From positions 62,001 to 126,000 of the forward strand of contig NZ_FNSM01000002.1 of NCBI RefSeq assembly GCF_900105415.1: a DNA stretch of 64,000 nt. The letters run 5' to 3'. The position numbers were made by a program, and so were the translations under genes. This document shows, piece by piece, positions 37,079-46,049 of the stretch. The DNA comes from Streptomyces sp. TLI_105. GTDB lineage: Bacteria > Actinomycetota > Actinomycetes > Streptomycetales > Streptomycetaceae. How positions within the stretch are numbered: position 1 is the first letter of the stretch; each line of letters starts with the position of its first letter. The notes under the pieces were generated by a model. It was not told the DNA's origin and ran no database searches. It was given only the letters and a program-made list of their open reading frames with translations.

Positions 37079-37356
37079 GGACCATCCCCGCGCAGGCGGG
37101 GAGCAGCCGCCCCCTTGATGGACTCAGACAACGCGTCCGGGACCATCCCCGCGCACGCGGATATTGTCCCGTGCTGCGTCAGAACGGCAAAGGTGGGGCG
37201 ATCTGCTCTCCGCGTCTGTGGGGGTACCCCCCCCCACATCAGCATGATCTGCGATCTGTGCGGCTGCTGCTCCCCCCTCGCGCGGAGATGGTCCTCGAAC
37301 AATGACCGCAGCGGACCGCGTTGTTACCTGCTCCCCGATCGCGGGGGTGGTTCCCC
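37079..37356. CRISPR. degenerate type I-E CRISPR remnant in two opposed halves
   Basis: Leftward-oriented repeat-like units at 37079 and 37140 (GGACCATCCCCGCGCAGG..., then GGACCATCCCCGCGCACG...) are spaced 61 bases. Rightward-oriented units begin at 37203 (weak), 37267 and 37328 (CTGCTCCCC...GGGGTGGTTCC), the last two also exactly 61 bases apart. A 61-base period is 29-bp repeat plus 32-bp spacer, as in type I-E of actinobacteria. Only five poor units and no cas genes are present, so it is not functional. Confidence 0.65.
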
Positions 37357-37422
37357 CGGACGGATACCACGGGTTACTGAGGTTGAACTCGTGGTGTCGT
37401 AGGGGCTGACGGCTGGTTGCTC

Positions 37423-38507
37423 ATGCGGTATCAACGGGGCATGCGGTATCCACAAGGGGGCGGGCTGACCCCGGAACGGCAGCAGTTCCGCGAGGAGTTG
37501 CGGCTCCAGGCGGCCGAGCGGTTCGCCCAGGGCGAGGCAAGCTCGGTGATCGCCAAGGACCTTCGGGTCAGCGTCCGTTCGGTGCAGCGGTGGCGGCAGG
37601 TGTGGGATGAGGGCGGTCCGCGGGCTCTGCGGTCCCAGGGGCCGGCGTCGCTGCCGAGGCTGAGCCAGAAGCAGTTTGCCCAGCTGGAGGCGGAGCTGGC
37701 CAAGGGGTCTGCCGCGCACGGCTGGGAAGACCAACGCTGGACCCTGAGCCGTGTGAAGACGGTGATCGGCCGGCGCTTCCACCTGACCTACACGGTCCAG
37801 GGCGTGCGCAAGCTACTCGTGCGCAACGGCTGGTCCTGTCAGGTGCCGGCTCGACGGGCCATGGAGCGGGACGACGACGCGGTGGCCGGGTGGGTCAAAG
37901 AGGTGTGGCCCTGCGCGGAAGACTCGCGGCGGCCCGTGGAGCCTGGCTCGTGTTCGAGGACGAAGCCGGTTTCTCCATGACGCCGCCGCAGGCCAAGACC
38001 TGGTCGCAGCGCGGCCGGACCCCGGTGGTGCGGGTCCGAGGCCGTTCCCGCAGACGGATATCGATCGCCGCGCTGACCTGCTACAAACCCGGCCACCGGT
38101 CCCGGCTGATCTACCGGCCACGCAGGGACGACGGCCAACGCGACGGACGCAAGAGCTTCTCCTGGCGCGACTACCGTGACCTGCTGATCGCAGCACACCA
38201 GCAACTCGGCGGCCCGATCGTGCTCGTCTGGGACAACCTCAACGTCCACAAAGCCGCCGGCCTGCGCGAGTTCGCCGAGGCCCGGGACTGGCTGACCATC
38301 TACTACCTGCCGCCCTACGCACCCGACCTCAACCCCGTCGAAGGGATCTGGTCCCTCCTGCGACGCGGCTGGCTCTCCAACGTCGCCTTCAGCACCCCCG
38401 AACACCTCGTCCAGCGCATCCGACGCGGCCTACGGCACATCCAGTACCGCAGCGACCTCATAGACGGCTGCCTCGCCGAGACCGGCCTGCCCATCAAACC
38501 CGCCTGA
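37423..38507 (+). CDS. IS630-family transposase, in two frames
   Basis: The first frame (37423-37980) carries the HTH part: ELRLQAAERFAQGEASSVIA, DLRVSVRSVQRWRQVWDEGG. The second (about 37930-38507) has the catalytic part: AWLVFEDEAGFSMTPPQAK, VLVWDNLNVHKAAGLRE, LPPYAPDLNPVEGIWSLLRR, giving Asp, Asp and Glu of the DDE triad. The join must be made near 37925-37945 by frameshift. This may be programmed, as in other IS630 elements, or a disabling mutation. Confidence 0.82.
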
Positions 38508-38529
38508 GCAACAAACCCGCCTGAGCAAC
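38494..38529. repeat. 17-bp tandem duplication inside the IS630 right end
   Basis: AAACCCGCCTGAGCAAC occurs twice in direct succession around the transposase stop codon, probably a replication slip. Confidence 0.7.
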
Positions 38530-38689
38530 AACACGACACCACGAGTTCAACCTCAGTAGTGCCGTGTCAGGCGACGTTTGCCCTGTTGGCCAAGGGACGA
38601 GGACGAGCGTGAGCTGCGCGAGTGTGCGGGGCGGCTGTCTCGAGTCGTATGCGATCATTTAGGAGCCTGATGGATTACTGCGAGGGAAT

Positions 38690-39178
38690 ATGTGGTTCGA
38701 AAAGCCGTTGTCTCAAGATCGCCAGGATTGGCAACTGAGCCCGTTGCTGTCTGTGGGGCCGCTGGAGTTCGGCATGGGGCCCGGCGAAGTGGCTTCGGTA
38801 CTCGGTTTGACCGCAGGGCTTCAGTCGAACGGGGCGGCAGTCTTCGCTCCGTTCTGGAATCTGGGGATCACCGCCTTTTATTCTGACCGTACCGATCCGA
38901 GGTTGGCTGCTGTGGTGGTGGACCACCTGCGCGGTCCACAGGTAAGTTTCGGCGACGAGGCACTCACCGGCCGACTGCCGTCCGAGCTTGATCCCTGGAT
39001 CGATCGCATGGCAGACCTCGGGCATGAGCTTCTCTTCACCTCGAACGGGCAGCCCAGTTTCCGTGATCTGGGCATTCTCCTGCAGCTTCGTCCGAACGGG
39101 GACCGGTCGTACAGCCGGCCGGTCCTTCTGGGCGGACAGTGGGCCGACAGGGACTGGGAAGCCCTGCCCATCATCTAG
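38690..39178 (+). CDS. candidate immunity protein for the facing toxin
   Basis: A 162-residue acidic cytoplasmic protein with no signal peptide. It begins WFEKPLSQDRQDWQ and includes LEFGMGPGEVASVLGL, WNLGITAFYSDRTDPRL and DLGILLQLRPNGDRS. ATG 38690 follows GAGGGAA. No family was recognised with confidence, but size, acidic character and position next to a polymorphic toxin C-terminus fit an immunity protein. The orientation is convergent with the toxin gene, which is unusual because immunity genes normally follow on the same strand. The two genes share the stem-loop at 39237-39272. Confidence 0.6.
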   Translation: MWFEKPLSQDRQDWQLSPLLSVGPLEFGMGPGEVASVLGLTAGLQSNGAAVFAPFWNLGITAFYSDRTDPRLAAVVVDHLRGPQVSFGDEALTGRLPSELDPWIDRMADLGHELLFTSNGQPSFRDLGILLQLRPNGDRSYSRPVLLGGQWADRDWEALPII

Positions 39179-39236
39179 CAGGGCTGGTTGTCGCGGGCCG
39201 TCCTGGAAACTGCAACCATCGGCACCCGCATCGCAT

Positions 39237-39272
39237 GAAGGCGCTGCTCTGCGTGTGCAGAGCAGCGCCTTC
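39237..39272. terminator. bidirectional terminator between toxin and candidate immunity gene
   Basis: GAAGGCGCTGCTCTGC (39237-39252), loop GTGT, GCAGAGCAGCGCCTTC (39257-39272): a perfect 16-bp stem placed between two convergent genes. Confidence 0.85.
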
Positions 39273-39285
39273 ATCTATTCAGCGG

Positions 39286-42200
39286 TTACCTCTCGCAGTC
39301 CTTTCCGGTCGCGAGACCCTCCAGCTTCATGGGTTCCGGCATGTCGGGGTAGTGGACGATCAGCGTCTGTCCCACGCAGAGGAGTGCGGGAACGGCCTGT
39401 TGGCATCCCTGGTTTCCTCCGTCCTTCGGGCAGACATAGTTGGTGTTGATGACGACGTCCATTTTGTTCGGGGCTTTCCCCTGGCGCATGTAGAGAGCAA
39501 GCTTCGTCTCCACGTGGTCGGCCGCCCAGACGCCACCCTTTTCGAGATCGAAATTCGGTGACTCGCGAAGAATTTTGTTGATCTCGTCGGAGAGGCCGCT
39601 CTTGCCGCTCCAGATGGGATCCTTCCAGAACCGCTTGCCGTCGGCGAAGGCGTACCCGACGGTCTTGTCCGTGTCAGGCAGGTCCGCCCATGCGTCGAGC
39701 ACCCACTTCTCGCAGAGAGCGCCGTCGGTGTTGTGGACCAGGACGTCCGTGGTGCCGGTGTTGACGTAGTAGGTGTGGGTGCCTTCGACGGTGAGGTCGT
39801 AGGCGGGCTGAAGGCCCTTCCAGTGGCTGATCCGGCCGACCTGGATCGCCGTGCCGACCGGGGTCCGCAAGGCGTCGCCGACGCGAAGGTCGGTGGCGTC
39901 CACCCAGCGCTTGCGGTTCTCCACCCAGTACGGGTGGTGATCGGTGGAGGTCAGGCCGGAGCCGTCCGACAGCGTGACGTCGGTGAAGTCGCGGTCGTCG
40001 GGGGTGGTGATGGTGCGGGTGACCGGCCGGGCCGCGGTGTCCCCGGTGGCGGGGTCGGTAGCGGTGACGAGGTCACCGACCTGGACCTTCTCGATGGCCC
40101 GGTGGGTGCCGTCGGCCATGAGCACCTTGGTGCCGGCGGGGAAGCTGTGCTTGGCGGCTTCCACGAGGCATTCGGTGGCGCGGCGTCCGGCCCGCATGCC
40201 TCTGATGCCGTCGATCGCGTCGTCGACCTTGGTCAGCAGCTTCAGCTTGCCGACCGGCAGGACTCCGGCCGCGGCCATGGTGCAGCCGACAAGTGTGGGG
40301 GTGGTGATACAGGCCTTGATGTCGTTGAGGCTGGTGACCTCCCACACGATCTCGCGGAGGGTGGGGTCGATCTCCGGCATGCGGATCTCGGAGTGCTCCG
40401 GATCCAGCGCGCAGGCCATGATCGGTGCCATGGTCTCGCGGGTGGGGTGCGGGACGCAGATCCGCTTGGGTTTGGCTTGCTCCTGCCTCTTGCGGTCTTC
40501 CTCGGCCCGGCGGCGGGCCTCGGCCTCCTCTTTCTCCCGCAGAGCCAGGACCGCGCTCCAGGCCTGCTTGGCCTCGGCCTCGGCCTGGTCCTTGCTCTTG
40601 CCGGCCGCGATCGCGGAGGCACGCGCCTCGTCAGCCGACTTGTCCGCCTCGCGCGCGGACTGGCGGGCGTAGTCCGCGGAGAACTGGGCCTGAGCTGCGG
40701 AACTCTCTGCTGCCGAGGCGTCGGCTTCGGCGCGGTTGGCAGCGCTGCGCGCCGAGGCGGCGGAGTTCGCGGCCGCGGTCGCGCTTGCGGCGGCCTTGTC
40801 GGCCGAGGCCTTCGCGGAAGCGGCGAACCCGGCGGCATCGTTCTTGGACTGCAGCGCCTGGGCCGCGGCGTCTTGGGCCTCGGCATCGGCCTTCACGGCC
40901 AGCGCGGCGGCCTGAGCCGCCTTCCAGCGGTTCTCCTGCGCCTTCGCGGCGACTTCGTCGCCTTCGGCGAGGAGGACCTCGATCTGGTTCTTGTGGTGGT
41001 CGGCGAGGTCGTCCTTGCGCTGGGCCATGTACTGGCCGGTGGTGACGAACTCGTGCAGCAGGTCGGGCGGGCCGGCCAGGGCGATCTTGGCGGCCGCCTT
41101 GACCTCCGCGCCTCCGGTGGTGGCAAGACGCGCGGCGGTGACCTTGTCGTCGTCGACGCGCTCGGCGTACTGAGCGGATTGCAGGAAGACCGCCAGGGCC
41201 CTGCCGGTGCCCTCGGCGAGGGCGGCCTTGGCCGCCTCCCTGACACCGGGGCCGCCGGTGTTGGTGAGCCGGGCGACGTCGACCTTCATGTCGTCGAGGC
41301 CGACGGCGTACTGACCGCTGGTGTAGAAGCCGCGGATCTGCTCGGGCGTGCCCTTGAGGATCTCGACCGCAGCGGTGCGCACGGAGGCGTACGGGCTCTG
41401 GGTGGAGAGGGTGAGTACGCGCTGGCGGACGTCGTGCTGTTCGGCTTCCTTCCAGCGGGTGCGCAGGTAGTCCAGGACGTCCTGGTCGGTGCCGGCGAGC
41501 GCGCGGGCGGCGGCTTCCTGGTGCCAGGGGCCCAGCAGCTTCATCGCCTGCATGGCCAGCTCGCGGCCCTTCTTGGCGGTCGCGGCGACATCGACGTCCG
41601 GCCGGCTCGCCTCCTGCGCGAGAAGGGTGGCCGTGTCCTGCAGGCCCAGCGCCTGGACCTGGGAGGCGGCGGAGGCCGAGATGGCCCGGTCGCTCGCGGA
41701 CTTCGCCGAGCGGGCGCGCTCGACGGCGGCCTCGGTGCGGGTCGTCAGATCGTCGGCCTCGGCCTGGTTGGCAAGGTCGAAGATCTCCCGGGCCTTCTTC
41801 ACCGCGGCCGAGGCCGCCTCCGCAGCCGTCTTGGCCGCGTCGGCGTTCTTCTGGGCCTGAGCCGCGTACGTCGAGGCGTTGCCTGCCTGGCGGACGGCTT
41901 CGTCAGCGAAGTTCGCGGCGTTCTCGGCGTGCGTGGCGGCGGAGTTCGCCGCGTCGCGCGCCTCGTAGGCGGCCGTGGCCGCTCGGCGTGCCAGGGCAGA
42001 GGAGCGGTCGGCGGCAGCGCGTGCGGCGGTCGCGTGACGACGGGCCTCGGCCGCGGCCTGCCGGGCCTCGTCCGAGTGCAGGCCCGCCTCGTCGGCGTAG
42101 GTGTTGGCTTCCTCGGCCGCGGCTGCGGCCGCGTCGGCGTTGTCGGAGGCTCCCTTGGCGGCGCCCGCCGCCAGGCCGGCGGCCGCGGATGCGATACCGG

Positions 42201-43389
42201 CCTTCTCGGCCGCGGCGGCGGAGTCCTTCGCCAGCTGTGCCGCTGCCCGTGCGGTCGCCGCGGCGCCGCGGGCGGCCTCGGCGTTGTCCTTGTTCCCGGC
42301 CGCGGCGATGGCCGCGTTGTAGGCCTTGTTCGCGGCGTCGGCGGCCGCGGCGGCCGCCGACGCGGTCTGGGCTGCGGCGAGAGCGGCCCGGCGGGCGGCA
42401 CGGTTGGCGGCGTTGGCCGATCCGATGGCCTCCTGGGCGGCCGACGCGGCGGCACGGGCAGCGTCGGCGGCCTGCTTGGCCTTGACCGCGGCGCGCTCGG
42501 AGTCGGCCTTGGCCGCCTGTGTCTCCCTCGCGGCGTTCTGAGCAGCGGTCTTGGCCAGCTCCGCTGCCGTGATCGCCTTGGCGGAGGCCTCCTGGGCCTG
42601 CTTGGTGGCGTCCTCGGCCTGCTTGCCGGCCTGCTTGGCCTGCTCGGTCAGCTCAGCGATCGAGGCGTGGACCTGGTCGCGGTTGCGGGCGGTGAACTGC
42701 CCGACCTCCAGGAACTCGACGATGTCCTCGGGCGTGCCCTTCAGCGCGACCTTCGCCGCCGCCTTGACGTTCGGGCCGCCCGTGTTCGTCATCCGGGCCA
42801 CGTCCACCCGGTTGTCGTCCTGTTGCGCGACGTACTGGCCGGAGTTCAAGAACTCCTCGCGGTCGGCGAAGCTGCCCAGCAGGGCGGCCTTGCCCGCGTC
42901 GCGTACGCCCGGGCCCCCGTAGGTGACGATCCGCGCGATGTCGACCTTGCGGTCCTCGTCCAGCGGATCGCGGAACCCGTAGAGGAGGAACCTCCGCAGG
43001 TCCGCGGGCGACTTCAGCATCGCCTCCTTGGCGGCCTGCCGAACCCCCGGCCCACCGGTCATGGCCATCCGGGCCGTATCGACCCGGTTGTCGTCGTACT
43101 CGATGGACGGGGCCTCGTCCAGGAACTTCTGGATCGCCTCCGGACCGCCCAGCAGCGCCTGCTCGGCGGCCTCCTTCACTCCCGGACCGCCGTTGTGCCA
43201 GAAGTCGACGATCTGCGCCCGGACTTCCTGCGGCGACAGGGTCGGGGCCTCGTCCGCTGCCGCGGCGGGTCCACCCAGCAGGCCCGAGAGCAGGCCGGCC
43301 GCGAGCAGCCCTCTCAGACCACGCCGACGCGCGGAAAACCTCTCCAATGCTCCCGAACCAGACGTCCAGGAGGGTATTCGCCGTCTCAC
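39286..43389 (-). CDS. secreted polymorphic toxin: ALF repeats, HINT domain, SCP1.201/DddA-like deaminase
   Basis: A 1367-residue protein. A signal peptide (about 24-46, RGLRGLLAAGLLSGLLGGPA) is followed by ALF short repeats (about 50-235; TGGPGVRQAAKEAM, NTGGPNVKAAAKVALKGTPE) and a long Ala-rich coiled coil (about 245-570). More ALF repeats (about 600-800) and a second coiled coil (about 810-985) come next. The HINT domain (about 1081-1222) has SFPAGTKVLMADG, TSTDHHPYWV and the closing VLVHN, expected to cleave off the toxin. The last 145 residues carry a deaminase-like zinc motif: DHVETK (His 1292, Glu 1294) and YVCPKDGGNQGC (Cys 1320, 1329), with the SCP1.201/DddA-like order. Some such enzymes deaminate cytidine in double-stranded DNA; that activity is inferred. 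Confidence 0.8.
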   Translation of the reverse strand: MRRRIPSWTSGSGALERFSARRRGLRGLLAAGLLSGLLGGPAAAADEAPTLSPQEVRAQIVDFWHNGGPGVKEAAEQALLGGPEAIQKFLDEAPSIEYDDNRVDTARMAMTGGPGVRQAAKEAMLKSPADLRRFLLYGFRDPLDEDRKVDIARIVTYGGPGVRDAGKAALLGSFADREEFLNSGQYVAQQDDNRVDVARMTNTGGPNVKAAAKVALKGTPEDIVEFLEVGQFTARNRDQVHASIAELTEQAKQAGKQAEDATKQAQEASAKAITAAELAKTAAQNAARETQAAKADSERAAVKAKQAADAARAAASAAQEAIGSANAANRAARRAALAAAQTASAAAAAADAANKAYNAAIAAAGNKDNAEAARGAAATARAAAQLAKDSAAAAEKAGIASAAAGLAAGAAKGASDNADAAAAAAEEANTYADEAGLHSDEARQAAAEARRHATAARAAADRSSALARRAATAAYEARDAANSAATHAENAANFADEAVRQAGNASTYAAQAQKNADAAKTAAEAASAAVKKAREIFDLANQAEADDLTTRTEAAVERARSAKSASDRAISASAASQVQALGLQDTATLLAQEASRPDVDVAATAKKGRELAMQAMKLLGPWHQEAAARALAGTDQDVLDYLRTRWKEAEQHDVRQRVLTLSTQSPYASVRTAAVEILKGTPEQIRGFYTSGQYAVGLDDMKVDVARLTNTGGPGVREAAKAALAEGTGRALAVFLQSAQYAERVDDDKVTAARLATTGGAEVKAAAKIALAGPPDLLHEFVTTGQYMAQRKDDLADHHKNQIEVLLAEGDEVAAKAQENRWKAAQAAALAVKADAEAQDAAAQALQSKNDAAGFAASAKASADKAAASATAAANSAASARSAANRAEADASAAESSAAQAQFSADYARQSAREADKSADEARASAIAAGKSKDQAEAEAKQAWSAVLALREKEEAEARRRAEEDRKRQEQAKPKRICVPHPTRETMAPIMACALDPEHSEIRMPEIDPTLREIVWEVTSLNDIKACITTPTLVGCTMAAAGVLPVGKLKLLTKVDDAIDGIRGMRAGRRATECLVEAAKHSFPAGTKVLMADGTHRAIEKVQVGDLVTATDPATGDTAARPVTRTITTPDDRDFTDVTLSDGSGLTSTDHHPYWVENRKRWVDATDLRVGDALRTPVGTAIQVGRISHWKGLQPAYDLTVEGTHTYYVNTGTTDVLVHNTDGALCEKWVLDAWADLPDTDKTVGYAFADGKRFWKDPIWSGKSGLSDEINKILRESPNFDLEKGGVWAADHVETKLALYMRQGKAPNKMDVVINTNYVCPKDGGNQGCQQAVPALLCVGQTLIVHYPDMPEPMKLEGLATGKDCER

Positions 43390-43838
43390 GCGGCGCCCCC
43401 TTTAAAATACCTCGCTTCAGCCCTCCGGAACGGCACGGAATCAACCCGAGGAAGGGGCTTCATTGAAATTGTGCGTATTGCACTTGACTGAAAAGAGTCC
43501 ATCGGGCCGTTCGAGGAGGGTTCGATCCGGATGATCGTACAGCCGCGACAGGGCTCTGCCGCACCAGGCCGACCCGGTGACTACGGATCGACAACTCCCA
43601 GGTCCGGACGTGTTTCTGTCGTGGCGTTCGCGTCAGGCGGCGTGATTCTGGGCCCCGCGACGCCGTTGCTACCTGACAACCAGTCAGTAGCGTGAAGGGT
43701 TGCACGGCAGCTCAATGTTTTTTTGAGATCTTGATCATGTTTGAAATGGCCGGAAGGTGATCTTGGGCATGATTGAATCCTCGGGGAAATCAGATAGGAC
43801 CTCCGTGTCTTGTCTCCTGCTTTTCTGGAAGGCCCGCA
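43390..43838. promoter_or_regulatory. divergent promoter region of toxin and GDAG-protein genes
   Basis: No gene seen. It includes a 24-bp near-palindrome GCTACCTGAC-AACCA-GTCAGTAGC (43668-43691), which may be an operator, and a less GC-rich segment (43700-43790). The ribosome site GGAAGG (43827-43832) precedes the start at 43839. Confidence 0.45.
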
Positions 43839-45911
43839 ATGGCTATACCCCGCGCCCGCAGACACCTGATGGCCGGTGTGCCGTCAGCGCTCGCACTGAC
43901 CACTTTGTCCCTCACAGCGGCTCCTCCGGCATCCGCGGACTCGCTGCCCGGTGTGGATGCGATGTCGTATGCGGTGGAGGACTTCTCCTACCCCGGTGCG
44001 GCGGCCATCCAGACGGAGAAGGCGATCACGCTCAAGCGTGGTGACGGCAACCTGATGCTGCAGGCCTGCGACGGCACGCAGGACATGACGGTCAACACCC
44101 GCTCAGGGCTGAAGGACTACTGCTTCGACGTCAAGACGAAGCCGGCCTACCTCTCCCTGGAACTGCCCTCCGCGTACGGGATCTGGACCGAGGCCTACCC
44201 GGTCAAGACCACCATCGAGGCCGACGGCACCAAGACCGTCATCGACGCCCCCGCCAACGACTTCACCGGCTACGGCGAAGCCACCGCGGACCGCATCAAG
44301 TCGAGCCTGATCGAACTGCGTGTGACCGGCACGAACGCCAACCCGCCCGCCCCCAGCGGCGACCAGACGCTCGCCTTCACCGGCAAGGTCACCGTGGGGG
44401 ACGCAAAGCGCTCCTGCACCGCCACACTGGTCGACCCGTACTGGGCCCTTACCGCCAAGCACTGCTTCGCCGACAACCCGGCCGACACCAGCACGGTGAC
44501 CGCCGGCGCGCCGAAGGAGAAGACGACCCTCACCGTCGGCCGCACCGACCTGGCGACCTCCGGCGGCCACACCACCGACATCGTCGAGCTCGTCCCCCGC
44601 GCCGACCGTGACCTCGTCATGGTCCGCCTGGACAAGCCAGCCGCGAACGTGACTCCGGTGGCACTGTCGACGACGGCCCCGGCCGACGGCGAAGCGCTCA
44701 CCATCGCTGGCTTCGGCCGCACGAAGACCGAATGGGTGCCCTCCAAGCTCCACACGGCCACCTTCACCGCCAGCGCCGCCGACGCCACCGGAGTTCTCCT
44801 GGCGCCCGAGTCCCCGGCCGACGCCACCCTCTGCCAGGGTGATGCGGGCGGCCCGGCGGTCCGTACGGAGAACGGCAAGCCGGCCCTCGTGGGCATCACC
44901 GCCCGCTCCGGCCAGACCGGCTGCCTCGACGCCACCAACACCACCGCCGGCGCCTACGACGTACGCACCGACAACATCCGCGACTGGATTCAGCAGACCC
45001 GCGCCACCAGCCTGGGCTGGAAGACCGAAGCGCTCGTCCAGAGCGGCACCAAGCTGTACCAGGCGATCCGCCTGTCCGACGGCACCTGGACGGACTTCAC
45101 CGACGTCGAGGCCAAGAGCGGCTCCATCGGCGGCGTCCGCGCCGCCGCGGTCGCCGGCATCAACGGTGACACCCACGTGGTGGCGCTGGGCGGCAACGGC
45201 CACCTCTACCACACCAGCCGCAGGCTGGACGGCACCTGGGGCGCCTTCGGTGACGTCAACGGCGTCGCAGGGGCACTGAGCAACATCACCCAGGTCTCCG
45301 CCGTGTCCATCGGCTACGACCTGCACGTCGTGGCCGTCGCGGGCGGCAAGGTCTACCACACCGTCCGCAACGGTGCCGACGGCACCTGGAGCCAGTTCGG
45401 CGACGTGGCTGGAGCAGCCGGACCCATCGGCTCGGTGACCTCGGTCGCCACCGCGAGCGCCGGCGGCGAGCTCCAGCTCATCGCCGTCAGCGGCGGCAAG
45501 GCCTACCACACCATCCGTCATCCCAACCGCCAGTGGAGCGGCTGGGGCGACGTCGCCAAGGCCGCCGGTACCACCGGACCGATCAGCTCCGTTGCCATGG
45601 CCGGCACGGGCAGCGACACCCAGATCGTCATCGCCACCGACAACGGCACCCACCAGTACCACACCATCCGCAAGGGCGACGGCACCTGGTCCGGCTTCGG
45701 GAACCTGACCGGCTACATGGGCAGCATCACCGCCAAGTCCGTCGCCGCGGCAGCCGTCGACGGCGAACTCCAGGTCGCCGCCATGACCACCGACGGCAAG
45801 ATGGTTCACACCATCCGCCACACCGACGGCACCTGGAACGCCACAGTCCCGGTCGCCCTCAACGGCCTCACCGGCACCCTGGGCACCCTCGCCCTCGCCG
45901 GCACCCTCTGA
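43839..45911 (+). CDS. secreted trypsin-like protein with GDAG motif and propeller-like repeats (copy 1)
   Basis: A 690-residue exported protein. A signal peptide (about 1-33, ending PPASA) is followed by a 130-residue domain of unknown type (YAVEDFSYPGAAAIQTEKAI...), then an S1 trypsin-like domain: catalytic His in ALTAKHCF, Asp in RADRDLVMVRLD, but CQGDAGGPAV where active enzymes have GDSGGP, so the nucleophile Ser is Ala. The rest is five to six 40-50 residue repeats with GDTHVVALGGNGHLYHTSR, LDLHVVAVAGGKVYHTVR, LQLIAVSGGKAYHTIR, probably a beta-propeller. ATG 43839 follows GGAAGG. It is paralogous to the next gene. Confidence 0.82.
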   Translation: MAIPRARRHLMAGVPSALALTTLSLTAAPPASADSLPGVDAMSYAVEDFSYPGAAAIQTEKAITLKRGDGNLMLQACDGTQDMTVNTRSGLKDYCFDVKTKPAYLSLELPSAYGIWTEAYPVKTTIEADGTKTVIDAPANDFTGYGEATADRIKSSLIELRVTGTNANPPAPSGDQTLAFTGKVTVGDAKRSCTATLVDPYWALTAKHCFADNPADTSTVTAGAPKEKTTLTVGRTDLATSGGHTTDIVELVPRADRDLVMVRLDKPAANVTPVALSTTAPADGEALTIAGFGRTKTEWVPSKLHTATFTASAADATGVLLAPESPADATLCQGDAGGPAVRTENGKPALVGITARSGQTGCLDATNTTAGAYDVRTDNIRDWIQQTRATSLGWKTEALVQSGTKLYQAIRLSDGTWTDFTDVEAKSGSIGGVRAAAVAGINGDTHVVALGGNGHLYHTSRRLDGTWGAFGDVNGVAGALSNITQVSAVSIGYDLHVVAVAGGKVYHTVRNGADGTWSQFGDVAGAAGPIGSVTSVATASAGGELQLIAVSGGKAYHTIRHPNRQWSGWGDVAKAAGTTGPISSVAMAGTGSDTQIVIATDNGTHQYHTIRKGDGTWSGFGNLTGYMGSITAKSVAAAAVDGELQVAAMTTDGKMVHTIRHTDGTWNATVPVALNGLTGTLGTLALAGTL

Positions 45912-45944
45912 CCACAGCTCAGAACCGAGGTACGCCTCGACGAT

Positions 45945-45975
45945 GCGGGGCCCGTGCCTGTCGGCTGGGCCCCGC
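45945..45975 (+). terminator. stem-loop between the two paralogues
   Basis: GCGGGGCCC (45945-45953) pairs with GGGCCCCGC (45967-45975), 34 bases after the stop, so the paralogues may be separately transcribed. Confidence 0.6.
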
Positions 45976-46049
45976 CCGCGCGCCCGAACAAGGCCAGCGC
46001 CAACACACACCACCCGCACCATCGCACCTGCACCTTCGAAAGGTCCACC

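Larger units (their letters stand above)
37377..38556 (+). mobile_element. IS630-family insertion sequence, 1180 bp
   Basis: Perfect terminal inverted repeats of at least 22 bp (CTGAGGTTGAACTCGTGGTG at the left end, complement at the right end), flanked by TA duplications at 37375-37376 and 38557-38558. It sits in what would be the spacer after the last CRISPR-like repeat. Confidence 0.9.

Noticed and set aside
36739..37305. 188-codon forward frame across the CRISPR-like repeats
   Set aside because: The repeats and the leftward TPR-like translation explain the sequence; the forward frame has no protein-like features.
39733..43491. 1252-codon forward frame, Gly-rich
   Set aside because: Shadow of the Ala-rich toxin gene; Gly-rich repeats are the complement of Ala codons.
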